Origin: Roseiarcus sp963783175
Lineage (GTDB): Bacteria; Pseudomonadota; Alphaproteobacteria; Rhizobiales; Beijerinckiaceae
Direction of reading: 5' to 3'
NCBI GenBank assembly: GCA_963783175.1
Contig: CAWANG010000005.1
Coordinates: 1-64,000 of the forward strand
DNA: 64,000 nucleotides
The notes under the pieces are model-generated. The model saw only the letters and a program-made list of their open reading frames with translations. It made no database searches and had not been told where the DNA came from. Below, piece after piece: positions 8,068-16,411 of this stretch (its first letter is position 1; every line of letters begins with the position of its first letter). A program made the translations under genes and the position numbers.

Positions 8068-9331
8068 CTATTTCATGTCGGGCTTATACCACTTGTCCAG
8101 CCCGTCCTGCAGTTGCTTGCCTGCGGCCTCCGGAGTTTCCGTTCCGTTGATCACCTGCGCGGAGACGTTCCACAGTTCGTTCTCCAGATTAGGCGTGCCG
8201 CGCGACAGGATCTGGTACGAGTTGCGTATGGTCGACTTGCAGTCCTTGCGCCATCCGACCATCGTCGCGGCGAGGTCGTCGTCGATCTTCACCGCATCCT
8301 TGCTGAGCGGGAAGAAGCCCGGTAGCGCGTTAGCGTAGAGGGTCGCGAATTCGGGCGTCGTCAGCCATTCAAGGAATTTCTTCGCATCCTCCTTGTTCTT
8401 GGACGCGGAGTTCACGCCCATCGCGATGTCGGTGTGATCCGAGATATAGCACTGGGTGTCGCCCGCGGGCAGCGGCGGAGGGAATGCTCCCATTGGGAAC
8501 TTCGCTTGCGACCGGAATGTCGAGATGTCCCACGAACCCGCCGGATAGATGGCGCCCTTGCCAAGCGAGAACAGGTTCTGGCTGTCGGGGTAGGTCTGCG
8601 CCTGGAAGCCGTTGCCCATATAGGGCGCCCAAGACGCGAGGTCCTTGAACACGGCTATATATTGCGGATCGGTGAACTTCTCCTTGCCCGCGATCAGCGC
8701 GAGGCGGCCCTTCTCGCCGTCCCAATAGTTGGGCCCGATGTTCTGGAAGCCCATCGTCGCGGCCTCCCATTGGTCGGCGGTGCCCATGACGATTGGCGTA
8801 TAAGTCCCGTCCTTTTTCAACTTTTCGAGGATGGCGTTGAACTCGGCCATCGTCTTCGGCGGCGTGGCGCCGATCTTCTTGAAGGCGTCCTCGTTGTAGA
8901 TGAAGCCGTGGATGACCGAGGCCATCGGCACGCAGAACGTCGTCTTGCCGTCGTCGGTCGTCCATGCCGACTTGGCGACATCGGAGAAGTTAGACCATGC
9001 CCGCAAGGTCGTTGACGCTATCGAGCTGATGCTTGTTGTAGAGGTCAAGCGAGGCGTCGAAGGGCCTGCAGGCGATGATGTCGCCGGCAGTGCCGCCAGC
9101 GAGGCGGGCATTGAGCGCGGCGTTATATTCCTTGGGCGCGGATGGCGCGAACTCGACCTTGATGTCGGGATAATGCTTGTTGAAGGCCGGAATGATCTTC
9201 GAGTTCCAGATGTCGGCGTCGTCGTTGCGCCAGCTCTCGATTTTGAGCGATCCGGCCTCAGCCGCCGCGAGCCCGGCGATCATCGCGATCATCGCGATTC
9301 CGGTGCGCTTCCAAGCCCTATCCATTCTCAT
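8068..9331 (-). CDS. Sugar ABC transporter substrate-binding protein, one frame break
   Basis: Extracytoplasmic solute-binding protein of about 420 residues, split in this sequence into two frames. The N-terminal part (9331 to about 9000) has a signal peptide ending AAAEA and then SLKIESWRNDD. The C-terminal part continues as NFSDVAKSAWTTDDGK through to WYKPDMK. Removing one base from the CCC at 9000-9002 (GGG on the coding strand) joins them as DLAAWSNFSDV, a normal sequence for the family. The start at 9331 follows AGGAGGG. It is the first gene of the transporter unit and faces the GntR gene, with operator-like repeats between them. Confidence 0.85.
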
Positions 9332-9467
9332 GCTACCCTCCTGATTCGCCAGGCTTCATGCCAGCGTTTACGTTGAACCTTATCTGTCCGCCGATCATCC
9401 TCACATCCCATGGCGACCGCCTGACCGGCAACACCGGCGCCATCCCTCGCGGAAAACCGCAAGGATA

Positions 9468-9486
9468 CCACTTGTGTACCTCTTGT
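9468..9486. promoter_or_regulatory. Operator-like repeat 1 (GntR/UTRA type)
   Basis: The sequence ccacttgtgtacctcttgt is repeated with 16 of 19 identities at 9500-9518. The start-to-start spacing is 32 bases, close to three helical turns. Both lie in the intergenic region between the divergent ABC transporter and the GntR gene. The CCACTTG(N)GTAC core resembles operators of HutC-type GntR regulators, which bind imperfect palindromes with a central TA step. Regulation of both directions by the neighbouring GntR protein is an inference. Confidence 0.55.
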
Positions 9487-9499
9487 GTTGGATTATGGG

Positions 9500-9518
9500 C
9501 CAAGTGTATACCTCTTGT
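9500..9518. promoter_or_regulatory. Operator-like repeat 2 (GntR/UTRA type)
   Basis: Second copy, ccaagtgtatacctcttgt, 30 bases upstream of the GntR start codon. With the copy at 9468 it makes a tandem pair on the same face of the helix. Its position close to the GntR ribosome-binding site would suit autorepression. The GTATAC centre is a perfect 6-base palindrome. Confidence 0.55.
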
Positions 9519-9547
9519 CTAGCGGTCTGCGCGGAGTCGGAGGCGGA

Positions 9548-10318
9548 ATGTCGGAGCTGCGGCCAAGCAGAGCTGAACGTACCCCCCTTTTCGAGGCGAT
9601 TGGCGCGGCGTTGAAGCGGGAAATCGCCTCGGGTCGTTTTGCGGAAACGGACGTCCTGCCCGGCGAACGCGAGCTGTCCGAGATGCTCGACGTGTCGCGC
9701 ACGACGTTGAGGCGCGCCATCGCCGGCCTCGTCGACGAGGGCGTCCTCGCCCACCGTCACGGCGCCGGCACGTTCGTGCGTCGAAATCCGCCGCATGTCG
9801 AACAGCCCCTATCGCGTCTGACGAGCTTTACCGAAGACATGCAGCTTCGTGGTCTCACCGCATCGTCGCGCGTGATCGAGCAGGGCACATTCCTTCCCAC
9901 TCCGGAGGAGGCGATGATGCTCGGCATCGGTCCGGGCGAGAGCGTCTATCGACTGTCGCGGTTGCGGCTGGCCGACGGGGTGCCGATGGCGATCGATCAC
10001 GCCGCGGTCCCATTGCGTTTTCTCAACGGGACCCAGGCCGCGGAAGAGTCGCTCTATGCCGCGCTGGAAAGCGCGGGATTCCGCCCGGTGCGCGCGCTGC
10101 AGCGCCTGCGCGCCATCATCATCAGTCCGGCCGAAGCGGCGCTCCTGGAAATCCCTGTCGGCTCCGCGGCGCTCGACATTCAGCGCATCGCCTATATCGC
10201 CGATGGACGGTGCGTCGAGTTCACCCGGTCATTCTACCGCTCCGACACTTTTGATTTTGTCGCGGAACTGACCCTGTCCCCGACCTCGCGGCAGCGCGCG
10301 GAAGGAGCGGCGCGTTGA
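9548..10318 (+). CDS. GntR-family (HutC/UTRA) transcriptional regulator
   Basis: A 256-residue regulator. The winged helix (about residues 10-78) includes GELELSE-like turn GERELSEMLDVSRTTLRRA and GVLAHRHGAGTFV. The UTRA ligand domain follows, with the characteristic SRLRLADGVPMAIDHAAVP stretch and a C-terminal TRSFYRSDTFDF. I use the ATG at 9548, preceded by GGAGGCGGA, rather than the upstream 9485. The gene overlaps the next one by four bases. Family members in this context respond to amino-sugar phosphates such as GlcNAc-6-P or GlcN-6-P; that assignment here rests on the adjacent SIS-domain enzyme. Confidence 0.88.
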   Translation: MSELRPSRAERTPLFEAIGAALKREIASGRFAETDVLPGERELSEMLDVSRTTLRRAIAGLVDEGVLAHRHGAGTFVRRNPPHVEQPLSRLTSFTEDMQLRGLTASSRVIEQGTFLPTPEEAMMLGIGPGESVYRLSRLRLADGVPMAIDHAAVPLRFLNGTQAAEESLYAALESAGFRPVRALQRLRAIIISPAEAALLEIPVGSAALDIQRIAYIADGRCVEFTRSFYRSDTFDFVAELTLSPTSRQRAEGAAR

Positions 10319-11346
10319 GCGGAACATTCATGGCTTCGGAGATTGCGGAGAGCGGCGCGGTCGTGCGCCGCCAGTTGACCGCCAACGCGGCGCCGACCGC
10401 CAAGCTGGCCGCGGATTTAAAGGCGCGCAAACCGTTATTCGCGGTGACGATCGCCCGCGGCAGCTCCGATCATGCGGCCCTCTATCTCAAGCATCTCGTC
10501 GAGCTGAAAGCAGCGCTCGCTTGCGCTTCGCTCGGGCCGTCGCTCGCCTCGCTCTATCACGCGCCGCTGCGACTCGCCGGCGCCGTCGCGATCGCCATTT
10601 CGCAGTCGGGCCGAAGCCCGGACATCGTCGCCATGCAGCGCGCGGCGCGAGATCGGGGGGCCGTGACGATCGCGATGGTCAACGACGAGGATTCTCCGCT
10701 CGCGCGCGACGCTTACGCGCTCCTGCCGCTGCATGCGGGCGACGAGCGTTCGGTGGCGGCGACAAAGTCGATGATCGCCTCGCTCGCAGCGGGCGCATCT
10801 CTCGTGGCCCACTGGAGCGAGGACGGCGAGCTTCTCGCCGCGCTCGCCAAATTGCCTTCGGTCTTGGAGTTATCGTCATCCGCGCCGCCGCCGGCGGCGG
10901 CGGTGGAAACACTGGCCAAAGCCTCTTCCGTGTTCGTCATCGGTCGCGGCGCGACTCACGCGGTGGCCGCGGAGGCGGCGCTCAAGCTCAAGGAAACCTC
11001 GGCGATTCACGCCGAAGCGTTCTCTTCCGCCGAAGTGCTGCACGGGCCGGCCGGGATCATCGAGCGTGGATTTCCGGTTCTTGCTTTCGCGCCCGCGGAC
11101 GCCGCCCGCGAGGGGTTTTTCGACGCCCTCGACCGTCTTGCCTCGTTTGGCGCCGCGCCGCTGGTCGTCGATTGCGAAGCGCACGCGCGCTGGCAGACCG
11201 TGCTTGCGCTAGACGGCGGACATCCGCTGCTGACGCCGATCGTCGCGCTCCACGCCTTCTATCGCGTCGCCGAGGCGACGGCGCGCCGGCGCGGCCGCGA
11301 TCCCGACCAGCCTCCGCATCTGAGGAAAGTCACCGAGACCCTGTGA
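10315..11346 (+). CDS. SIS-domain glucosamine-6-phosphate deaminase/isomerase (NagB-II type)
   Basis: A 343-residue protein with two SIS sugar-isomerase domains, like the C-terminal half of GlmS but without a glutaminase domain. Domain 1 shows TIARGSSDHAALYLK and AISQSGRSPD. Domain 2 shows FVIGRGATHAVAAEAALKLKE and the HGPAGII loop. This is the pattern of NagB-II/AgaS-type deaminases, which convert glucosamine-6-phosphate to fructose-6-phosphate and ammonia. The start is TTG 10315, with GGAAGGAG at 10300-10307, overlapping the GntR stop as TTGA; an ATG at 10330 is the alternative. The pair GntR plus NagB-II points to amino-sugar catabolism. No nagA or kinase is in the window. Confidence 0.85.
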   Translation: MSGTFMASEIAESGAVVRRQLTANAAPTAKLAADLKARKPLFAVTIARGSSDHAALYLKHLVELKAALACASLGPSLASLYHAPLRLAGAVAIAISQSGRSPDIVAMQRAARDRGAVTIAMVNDEDSPLARDAYALLPLHAGDERSVAATKSMIASLAAGASLVAHWSEDGELLAALAKLPSVLELSSSAPPPAAAVETLAKASSVFVIGRGATHAVAAEAALKLKETSAIHAEAFSSAEVLHGPAGIIERGFPVLAFAPADAAREGFFDALDRLASFGAAPLVVDCEAHARWQTVLALDGGHPLLTPIVALHAFYRVAEATARRRGRDPDQPPHLRKVTETL

Positions 11347-11550
11347 GCCCGCGCGCAAGAAACACCGCCGATTGACGCTATAGAAAAAGCGACGAATCCT
11401 TGCGATAATCAGAAGGTCGTGCTATTGCGCTTGGTGTCGTCGGATTCCCGATCGAACATCCGGGCTAATGAGGAAATGTCGGCCTCTTCCTGCTATTTGA
11501 CTTCGACGCGGCGTTGAATAGTCAGGCCGCGATCGATAGGACCGCTTCTT

Positions 11551-11681
11551 CTTGGATTTGTGGCTTAAGCTATTGAAAAGTTTCGATTGGCGGAAAGAAA
11601 ATCCTTGGATTTTTCTTCCCTTTCTTTTGAATTTCGCTTCCCGCTATTTGGATTTCCTTCCCTCGGCTTGGAAAACGGTTC
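11551..11681 (-). repeat. Dispersed repeat, copy 1 (A-rich array plus core)
   Basis: Intergenic element between two convergent genes. On the minus strand it reads an A-rich stretch with CCAAG, AAATCCAAA and AAATCCAAG words (11681 to about 11603), a T-rich turn, then the 18-base core at 11590-11573 (ccaatcgaaacttttcaa). That core matches 16 of 18 bases of copy 2 and 14 of 18 of copy 3. The whole 11347-11735 gap holds no gene that I can support. The open frames here are hydrophobic low-complexity products of the repeat. Confidence 0.6.
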
Positions 11682-11735
11682 CTCGCGCTCTAACCGCCGC
11701 GCCGGCCGATCCGGCCTTCGCGGCGGAAGCCGCGC

Positions 11736-12275
11736 TTACTTTGGAAACGGGACCGGCGAGTCCGAAAGGGTCTGCAGATAAGCGAGAATGTCGGCCCTCT
11801 TCTGCGGGTCTTTTTCGCCCGGGAAGGACATCTTGGTGCCCGATGCTTCCGACTTCGGGCTGCTTACCATCGTGTTGAGCGCTTCCCAGGTCCAATCTCC
11901 GCCGACCGCTTTCAGCGAATCGGAGTAAGCGAAGCCCGGGAACGACGCGATCGGACGTCCCACGACGCCCCACAGCGGCGGACCGATCTTGGGACCGGCG
12001 CCTTTCTCGAGATTATGACAGGTCTGGCAAACCTTGGCGTATTGTTCGCCCTTCTTGGCGTCAGCCTTGGCCAGCAGCACGGGCAGCGGCTCTTGTGGCG
12101 CCGCTGCCGGCGCGGCGGCGGGAGCGCTTGCGGCGCCGGACGTCGGCAGCGCGAAGCCTGGGACTGCCGGGTTTTTTGGCGAAATGACGAGGTTGCTGAA
12201 AGCGACCAGCAACATTGCGAACAGTATCGACCCCAGCGCCGCAAGCGAGACCCGGTTCACATTCTCACTGTCCAT
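11736..12275 (-). CDS. cycM: Membrane-anchored class I cytochrome c (c552/CycM-like)
   Basis: A 179-residue electron-transfer protein of the periplasmic face. The N-terminal anchor LAALGSILFAMLLVAFSNLVI is uncleaved, followed by an Ala/Pro-rich linker and a mono-haem domain with CQTCH and the axial Met in GTKMSFPG. Proteins of this type pass electrons from the bc1 complex to aa3 oxidase in rhizobia. The start at 12275 gives the anchor directly; the frame stays open upstream but runs through kdsB. It is divergent from kdsB, the standard order in many Rhizobiales. Confidence 0.88.
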   Translation of the reverse strand: MDSENVNRVSLAALGSILFAMLLVAFSNLVISPKNPAVPGFALPTSGAASAPAAAPAAAPQEPLPVLLAKADAKKGEQYAKVCQTCHNLEKGAGPKIGPPLWGVVGRPIASFPGFAYSDSLKAVGGDWTWEALNTMVSSPKSEASGTKMSFPGEKDPQKRADILAYLQTLSDSPVPFPK

Positions 12276-12407
12276 GGGCGATGGGGCTTTCGTCGGCTGG
12301 AAGGGATCGGAGCGGAGAGGGTGGTTTTTGAGTTGATTAGCCGCTTTGCGCTCGCTTTGGCAACACGTATAAGCCCCCGCGCCCTGAATTTGGCTTAACC
12401 GAAACCC

Positions 12408-13151
12408 ATGGCCAATCCGATTGTCATCATTCCCGCCCGCATGGCCGCGACTCGCCTGCCGGGAAAGCCGCTCGCCGACATTCACGGCGCGCCGATGATC
12501 GTGCACGTCTGGCGTCGGGCGATGGAGGCGGACGTCGGTCCGGTCTGGGTGGCCGCGGACGACGCGCGCGTGATCGAGGCGATTGCCGCCGCTGGCGGCA
12601 AGGCGGTCATGACGCGCTTCGATCACCCATCCGGGTCCGACCGCGTTTTCGAGGCGTTGGGCGTCGTCGACGCCGCCGGGGCCCACGATGTGGTGGTCAA
12701 CATTCAGGGCGATCTGCCGACCATCGAACGTTCGGTCGTACGCGCCTGTCTCGCGCCGCTTGCCGACGTCGCCGTCGACATTGCGACGCTGGCGACGCCG
12801 ATCATCCGCGAGCAGGAGAAAGATGATCCCAACGTCGTCAAGGCGGTGGCGACCGAACTCGATCCAATCCGCTTGCGGGCGCTCTATTTCACTCGGGCGC
12901 GCGCGCCGTGGGGCGAAGGCCGCCTCTTGCACCATATCGGTCTTTATGCCTATCGCCGCGAGGCGCTCGGGCGATTTGTCTCCGCCCCCCCTTCGCCGCT
13001 GGAACGGCGCGAGAAACTCGAGCAATTGCGGGCCTTGGAGGCGGGCATGCGGGTCGATATCTCGCTAGTCGAGACGGCCCCGCTCGGCGTCGACGCGCCC
13101 GAGGATTTGGAACGCGCGCGCGTCATGCTCGCGCCTGGGAAACAGGCATGA
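12408..13151 (+). CDS. kdsB: 3-deoxy-manno-octulosonate cytidylyltransferase
   Basis: A 247-residue CMP-Kdo synthetase that activates Kdo with CTP for lipopolysaccharide inner-core assembly in the cytoplasm. It shows the nucleotide-binding IIPARMAATRLPGKPL at the N terminus, DHPSGSDRVFEAL in the middle and VNIQGDLPTI, the metal-binding site. Length is normal for the family. The stop overlaps the pheA start by four bases (ATGA), so the two are translated from one message. Confidence 0.95.
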   Translation: MANPIVIIPARMAATRLPGKPLADIHGAPMIVHVWRRAMEADVGPVWVAADDARVIEAIAAAGGKAVMTRFDHPSGSDRVFEALGVVDAAGAHDVVVNIQGDLPTIERSVVRACLAPLADVAVDIATLATPIIREQEKDDPNVVKAVATELDPIRLRALYFTRARAPWGEGRLLHHIGLYAYRREALGRFVSAPPSPLERREKLEQLRALEAGMRVDISLVETAPLGVDAPEDLERARVMLAPGKQA

Positions 13152-14011
13152 ACAAAACGCTTTCGATCGCCTATCAGGGTGAGCCTGGGGCCAATTCGCA
13201 CATTGCTTGCGTCGACAACTATCCCGACCTCATCCCGCTGCCTTGCGCGACCTTCGAGGACGCCTTCGCGGCAGTGCAGGACGGCGCAGCCGAGCTCGGC
13301 ATGATCCCAATCGAAAACTCCATCGCCGGCCGGGTCGCCGACATCCATTCGCTCTTGCCCGCGTCCGGGCTGCACATCATCGGCGAGACCTTTCTGCCGA
13401 TCCACTTTCAATTGTTGGCGCTCCCAGGCGCCCGAATCGAGGATTTGAGAACCGTTCACAGCCACGCTCATGCTCTCGGCCAATGTCGCAACATCATCCG
13501 CCGTCACAAGCTCAAGCCGGTCGTCGGCGGCGACACGGCCGGATCGGCCCGCGAGGTCGCGGAGTGGGCGGACAAAACCCGCGCCGCCCTGGCGACGCGG
13601 CTCGCCGGCCAGATCTATGGCCTGCAGACGCTCGTTTCAGACGTCGAGGACGAGACGCACAACACGACCCGCTTCATCGTTCTGTCGAGGGATGCGCGCT
13701 GGGCGTCGGCGGGCGAGGGGACAATCGTGACGACCTTCATTTTTCGCGTGCGCAACGTGCCCGCTGCGCTTTACAAGGCGCTGGGCGGGTTCGCCACCAA
13801 CAGCGTCAACATGACCAAGCTCGAAAGCTACATGGAAGGCGGCGAGTTCACCGCCACCCAGTTCCTTGCCGACGTCGACGGACATCCCGCCGACCCGCCG
13901 CTCGCTCGCGCCCTCGAGGAGCTGAAGTTCTTCTCCCGCGAAGCGCGCATCCTCGGGGTCTATCCAGCCCATCCCTACCGGAGCGAATCGCAGGGGCGAT
14001 CGGCAGATTGA
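13148..14011 (+). CDS. pheA: Prephenate dehydratase
   Basis: A 287-residue monofunctional prephenate dehydratase that converts prephenate to phenylpyruvate in phenylalanine synthesis. The catalytic domain begins IAYQGEPGANSH and includes IPIENSIAGRVADIH, HSHAHALGQC and the NTTRF motif with the catalytic Thr near residue 175. A C-terminal ACT domain follows (FIFRVRNVPAALYKALGGF, then NMTKLESY), the usual site of feedback inhibition by phenylalanine. It is translationally coupled to kdsB. Confidence 0.95.
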   Translation: MNKTLSIAYQGEPGANSHIACVDNYPDLIPLPCATFEDAFAAVQDGAAELGMIPIENSIAGRVADIHSLLPASGLHIIGETFLPIHFQLLALPGARIEDLRTVHSHAHALGQCRNIIRRHKLKPVVGGDTAGSAREVAEWADKTRAALATRLAGQIYGLQTLVSDVEDETHNTTRFIVLSRDARWASAGEGTIVTTFIFRVRNVPAALYKALGGFATNSVNMTKLESYMEGGEFTATQFLADVDGHPADPPLARALEELKFFSREARILGVYPAHPYRSESQGRSAD

Positions 14012-14123
14012 CTGGCGATCCGAGCATGGACTGGCGTTGCTCCTTGGCTATTGTGAACGGCGGCAATTCGGCGGGCGACCGGGCGGCAGCCGTCATTTTG
14101 GCGCCCGACCAGAGGAGCGATGG

Positions 14124-14861
14124 ATGAAAGAGAAAGACGTATTGAGCCGCGCCTTCGCCATGCCGCTGACGAGCCCGGCCTTTCCGATCGGGCCCTACCG
14201 CTTCGTCAACCGCGAGTTCCTTGTCATCACCTACCGCACTGACCCGCAGAAGTTGCGCGAGCTGGTGCCGGAGCCTTTGCAGGTCGACGAGCCATTGGTG
14301 AAATTCGAATTCATCAGGATGCCGGATTCCACCGGCTTCGGCGATTACACCGAGAGCGGGCAGGTTATCCCGGTCAGTTTCGACGGCCGCAAGGGCAGCT
14401 ACTCGCATTGCATGTTCCTCGACGATCACCCGCCGATCGCGGGCGGCCGCGAGTTGTGGGGCTTTCCCAAGAAGCTCGCCAACCCGATCCTCCGAGCCGA
14501 GATCGACACGCTGGTGGGCGAGCTCCACTACGGGCAGATTCGCATCGCCGTCGGCACAATGGGCTATAAGCACAAGCAGGCCGATCTCGCCGCCATCAAG
14601 GCGTCATTGTTGGCGCCGAACTATCTCCTGAAGATCATCCCCCATGTCGACGGATCGCCCCGCATCTGCGAGATCGTCGAATATTATCTGACCGACGTCG
14701 AGCTCAAGGGCGCATGGACCGGGCCGGCGCAGCTCAGTTTGATGTCGCATGCGCTTGCGCCGCTCGCCGAGCTTCCGGTGCTCGAGGTCGTGTCGGGAGT
14801 CCACATCCTCGCCGACTTGACGCTCGGTCTGGGCAAGGTGGTGCACGATTATTTGGCTTAA
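14124..14861 (+). CDS. adc: Acetoacetate decarboxylase
   Basis: A 245-residue enzyme that decarboxylates acetoacetate to acetone and CO2 through a Schiff base. The catalytic lysine is in ELWGFPKKLANP, and the LVKFEFIRMPDSTGFGDYTE stretch is typical of the family. The start at 14124 follows AGAGGAG at about 14111; an ATG four bases earlier is in another frame. It stands alone, convergent with the OmpW-like gene, 11 bases away. A role in polyhydroxybutyrate or ketone-body turnover is plausible but not shown by the neighbours. Confidence 0.92.
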   Translation: MKEKDVLSRAFAMPLTSPAFPIGPYRFVNREFLVITYRTDPQKLRELVPEPLQVDEPLVKFEFIRMPDSTGFGDYTESGQVIPVSFDGRKGSYSHCMFLDDHPPIAGGRELWGFPKKLANPILRAEIDTLVGELHYGQIRIAVGTMGYKHKQADLAAIKASLLAPNYLLKIIPHVDGSPRICEIVEYYLTDVELKGAWTGPAQLSLMSHALAPLAELPVLEVVSGVHILADLTLGLGKVVHDYLA

Positions 14862-14871
14862 GGGGCTCGGC

Positions 14872-15690
14872 TCAGAAGCGGTAGGTGATGCCGGTCGTGA
14901 ACGAGACCGGCTTGGCGTTTGTCTTGATCCAACTTGAAGCCGAAATGATCCCCAGCGGCGGGCCCACATTGATTCCCGTCGCACTGCCAGTCGTGTTGAC
15001 GACGCTCTGCTTGGCGTCGAAAAAGACGCCCCAGTGCTGGTTGAACATGAAATCGAAGCCACCCTGCACGACCACGCCAAGCGAGGGCTGATACGAGCTT
15101 CCGGTCGCGTAGCCGTCGCGCACCGCGAGCGCGAAGGTCGGCAGGAGGCCTGCGCCTAGATAGGGCTGGAAGCCGCCGAACTGGGTGAAGTGATAGACGC
15201 CTGTGATCGGGATGCCAGCCGGCATCACTTTCGCGAGGAGCGTGCCCGCTGGCGGACCGCCGGGGGGCGCTGGGCCGTCGACGCGGACGTCCGACCAGAC
15301 GGGGAACCCGGTCTGCGCTTCCACCGACCAGTTCGGGGTGAAGAAATAGCCGCCCTCGAAGCCCACCGTGTAAAGATTGGAATAGCTCGCTCCCCGGCCC
15401 GGAATTTGAGTCTCCGGACCGACGCCGGCAGGCAGAAATCCAATTCCAGGAACCGCCACCTCTCCGATCGTCTGCGAATAGAGGTTGGAGGAGCTGCGGG
15501 ACCAGCTCCCGAGCGCGCCAACCCTAACATACCAGCCGCTCAGGCTCGGAAGGACGGGCGCAGGCGGCGACGGCTCGGGCGCCGGGTTAGTCAAATCCGC
15601 CGCGCGCGCCGCGCCCAAGGACAGCACGAAAATCGCGCATGTCGAAACGCACGCCTTTACGGGCCTTGCTGGCCCTTTGGGGCCTGTCAT
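14872..15690 (-). CDS. OmpW-like outer-membrane beta-barrel protein
   Basis: About 272 residues starting at ATG 15690, with GGGAGA about 12 bases upstream. A signal peptide ends at ARA before ADLTNP, followed by a Pro-rich linker (PAPEPSPPAPVLP). The rest has alternating aromatic beta-strands typical of an eight-stranded barrel: SGWYVRVGALGSW, TVGFEGGYFF, TGVYHFTQF and GGFQPYLGAGL. It ends in an aromatic, GITYRF, the outer-membrane insertion signature. OmpW relatives form narrow channels for small hydrophobic compounds. No specific ligand can be read here. Confidence 0.82.
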   Translation of the reverse strand: MTGPKGPARPVKACVSTCAIFVLSLGAARAADLTNPAPEPSPPAPVLPSLSGWYVRVGALGSWSRSSSNLYSQTIGEVAVPGIGFLPAGVGPETQIPGRGASYSNLYTVGFEGGYFFTPNWSVEAQTGFPVWSDVRVDGPAPPGGPPAGTLLAKVMPAGIPITGVYHFTQFGGFQPYLGAGLLPTFALAVRDGYATGSSYQPSLGVVVQGGFDFMFNQHWGVFFDAKQSVVNTTGSATGINVGPPLGIISASSWIKTNAKPVSFTTGITYRF

Positions 15691-15923
15691 ACCGTTGTTG
15701 TCTCCCATCCGAATAGGCATGGGCATTGCGCTCTCACGACGCCAGCGGCGCAAACCAGACGGTCCAATACGATCGAAAATGTTTCCAATTATGAACGAAC
15801 CAAGGTCTTTCTGTCACATTTTGCCCGACAGCGCCAATCTGATTTCCCGATCATCGTTGTCAAGGGCCGGATCGTGGCCATCTCGACGGCGAGCGCCAAC
15901 AGGGGGAAAACGCCCGCTCTCGG

Positions 15924-16220
15924 TCATCGACCCTTTCTCGGAGGAGACGGGATCAGAAGATCCTCAATTCTGTCGTCGATCACTCCCTGTTCGACGATCC
16001 GCTCCCCCGGCCGTCCGACTGGAGCGCCGTGCTGCACGGCTATGGCCGGCGGCTCGACGATCGGGGGGCCGAGCTCGTCGATCTTCTCCTCCATTGTCTC
16101 TTTAGCGCCGAGCTCCAATCTCGCCGCATGCCAAAATTCGTCGCTCCGGCCTTCGGGCCAGCCGGCAAGCTCCCAAAGCTCATAGGCTCGTCTGCGGATA
16201 GCCTCTTCGATGTCGCTCAT
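15924..16220 (-). CDS. DUF2934 family small protein
   Basis: A 98-residue cytoplasmic protein. The N-terminal IRRRAYELWELAGWPEG and DEFWHAARLEL stretches match the short DUF2934 module found widely in Rhizobiales, usually 40-50 residues long. The C-terminal half is Pro/Glu-rich and not conserved to my knowledge. The start at 16220 follows GAGGAG. The gene is divergent from the NDH-2 gene. The 230 bases between it and the OmpW gene hold nothing I recognise. Function unknown. Confidence 0.75.
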   Translation of the reverse strand: MSDIEEAIRRRAYELWELAGWPEGRSDEFWHAARLELGAKETMEEKIDELGPPIVEPPAIAVQHGAPVGRPGERIVEQGVIDDRIEDLLIPSPPRKGR

Positions 16221-16411
16221 GAACGAACTCCTCTCGAACAGCGCGCAGTCGAGTATATACCGTCAGCGGGGCGTTGGCTCCGGGTTTCGGACTATTGGGG
16301 TTCTTCAACGGCGCGTGCTAGCCATTGCGCCTCGGCGCCGGCGACATTGGAAGGCGAAAAAGTCCAGCCTTTCGAGGGCGCGGGCGCGTAACCGGAGGGG
16401 CTTCGGATTTC

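Noticed and set aside
11552..11878. Hydrophobic ORF in the convergent gap after nagB-II
   Set aside because: It is produced by the T-rich side of repeat copy 1, has no start signal and runs into the cytochrome gene antisense.
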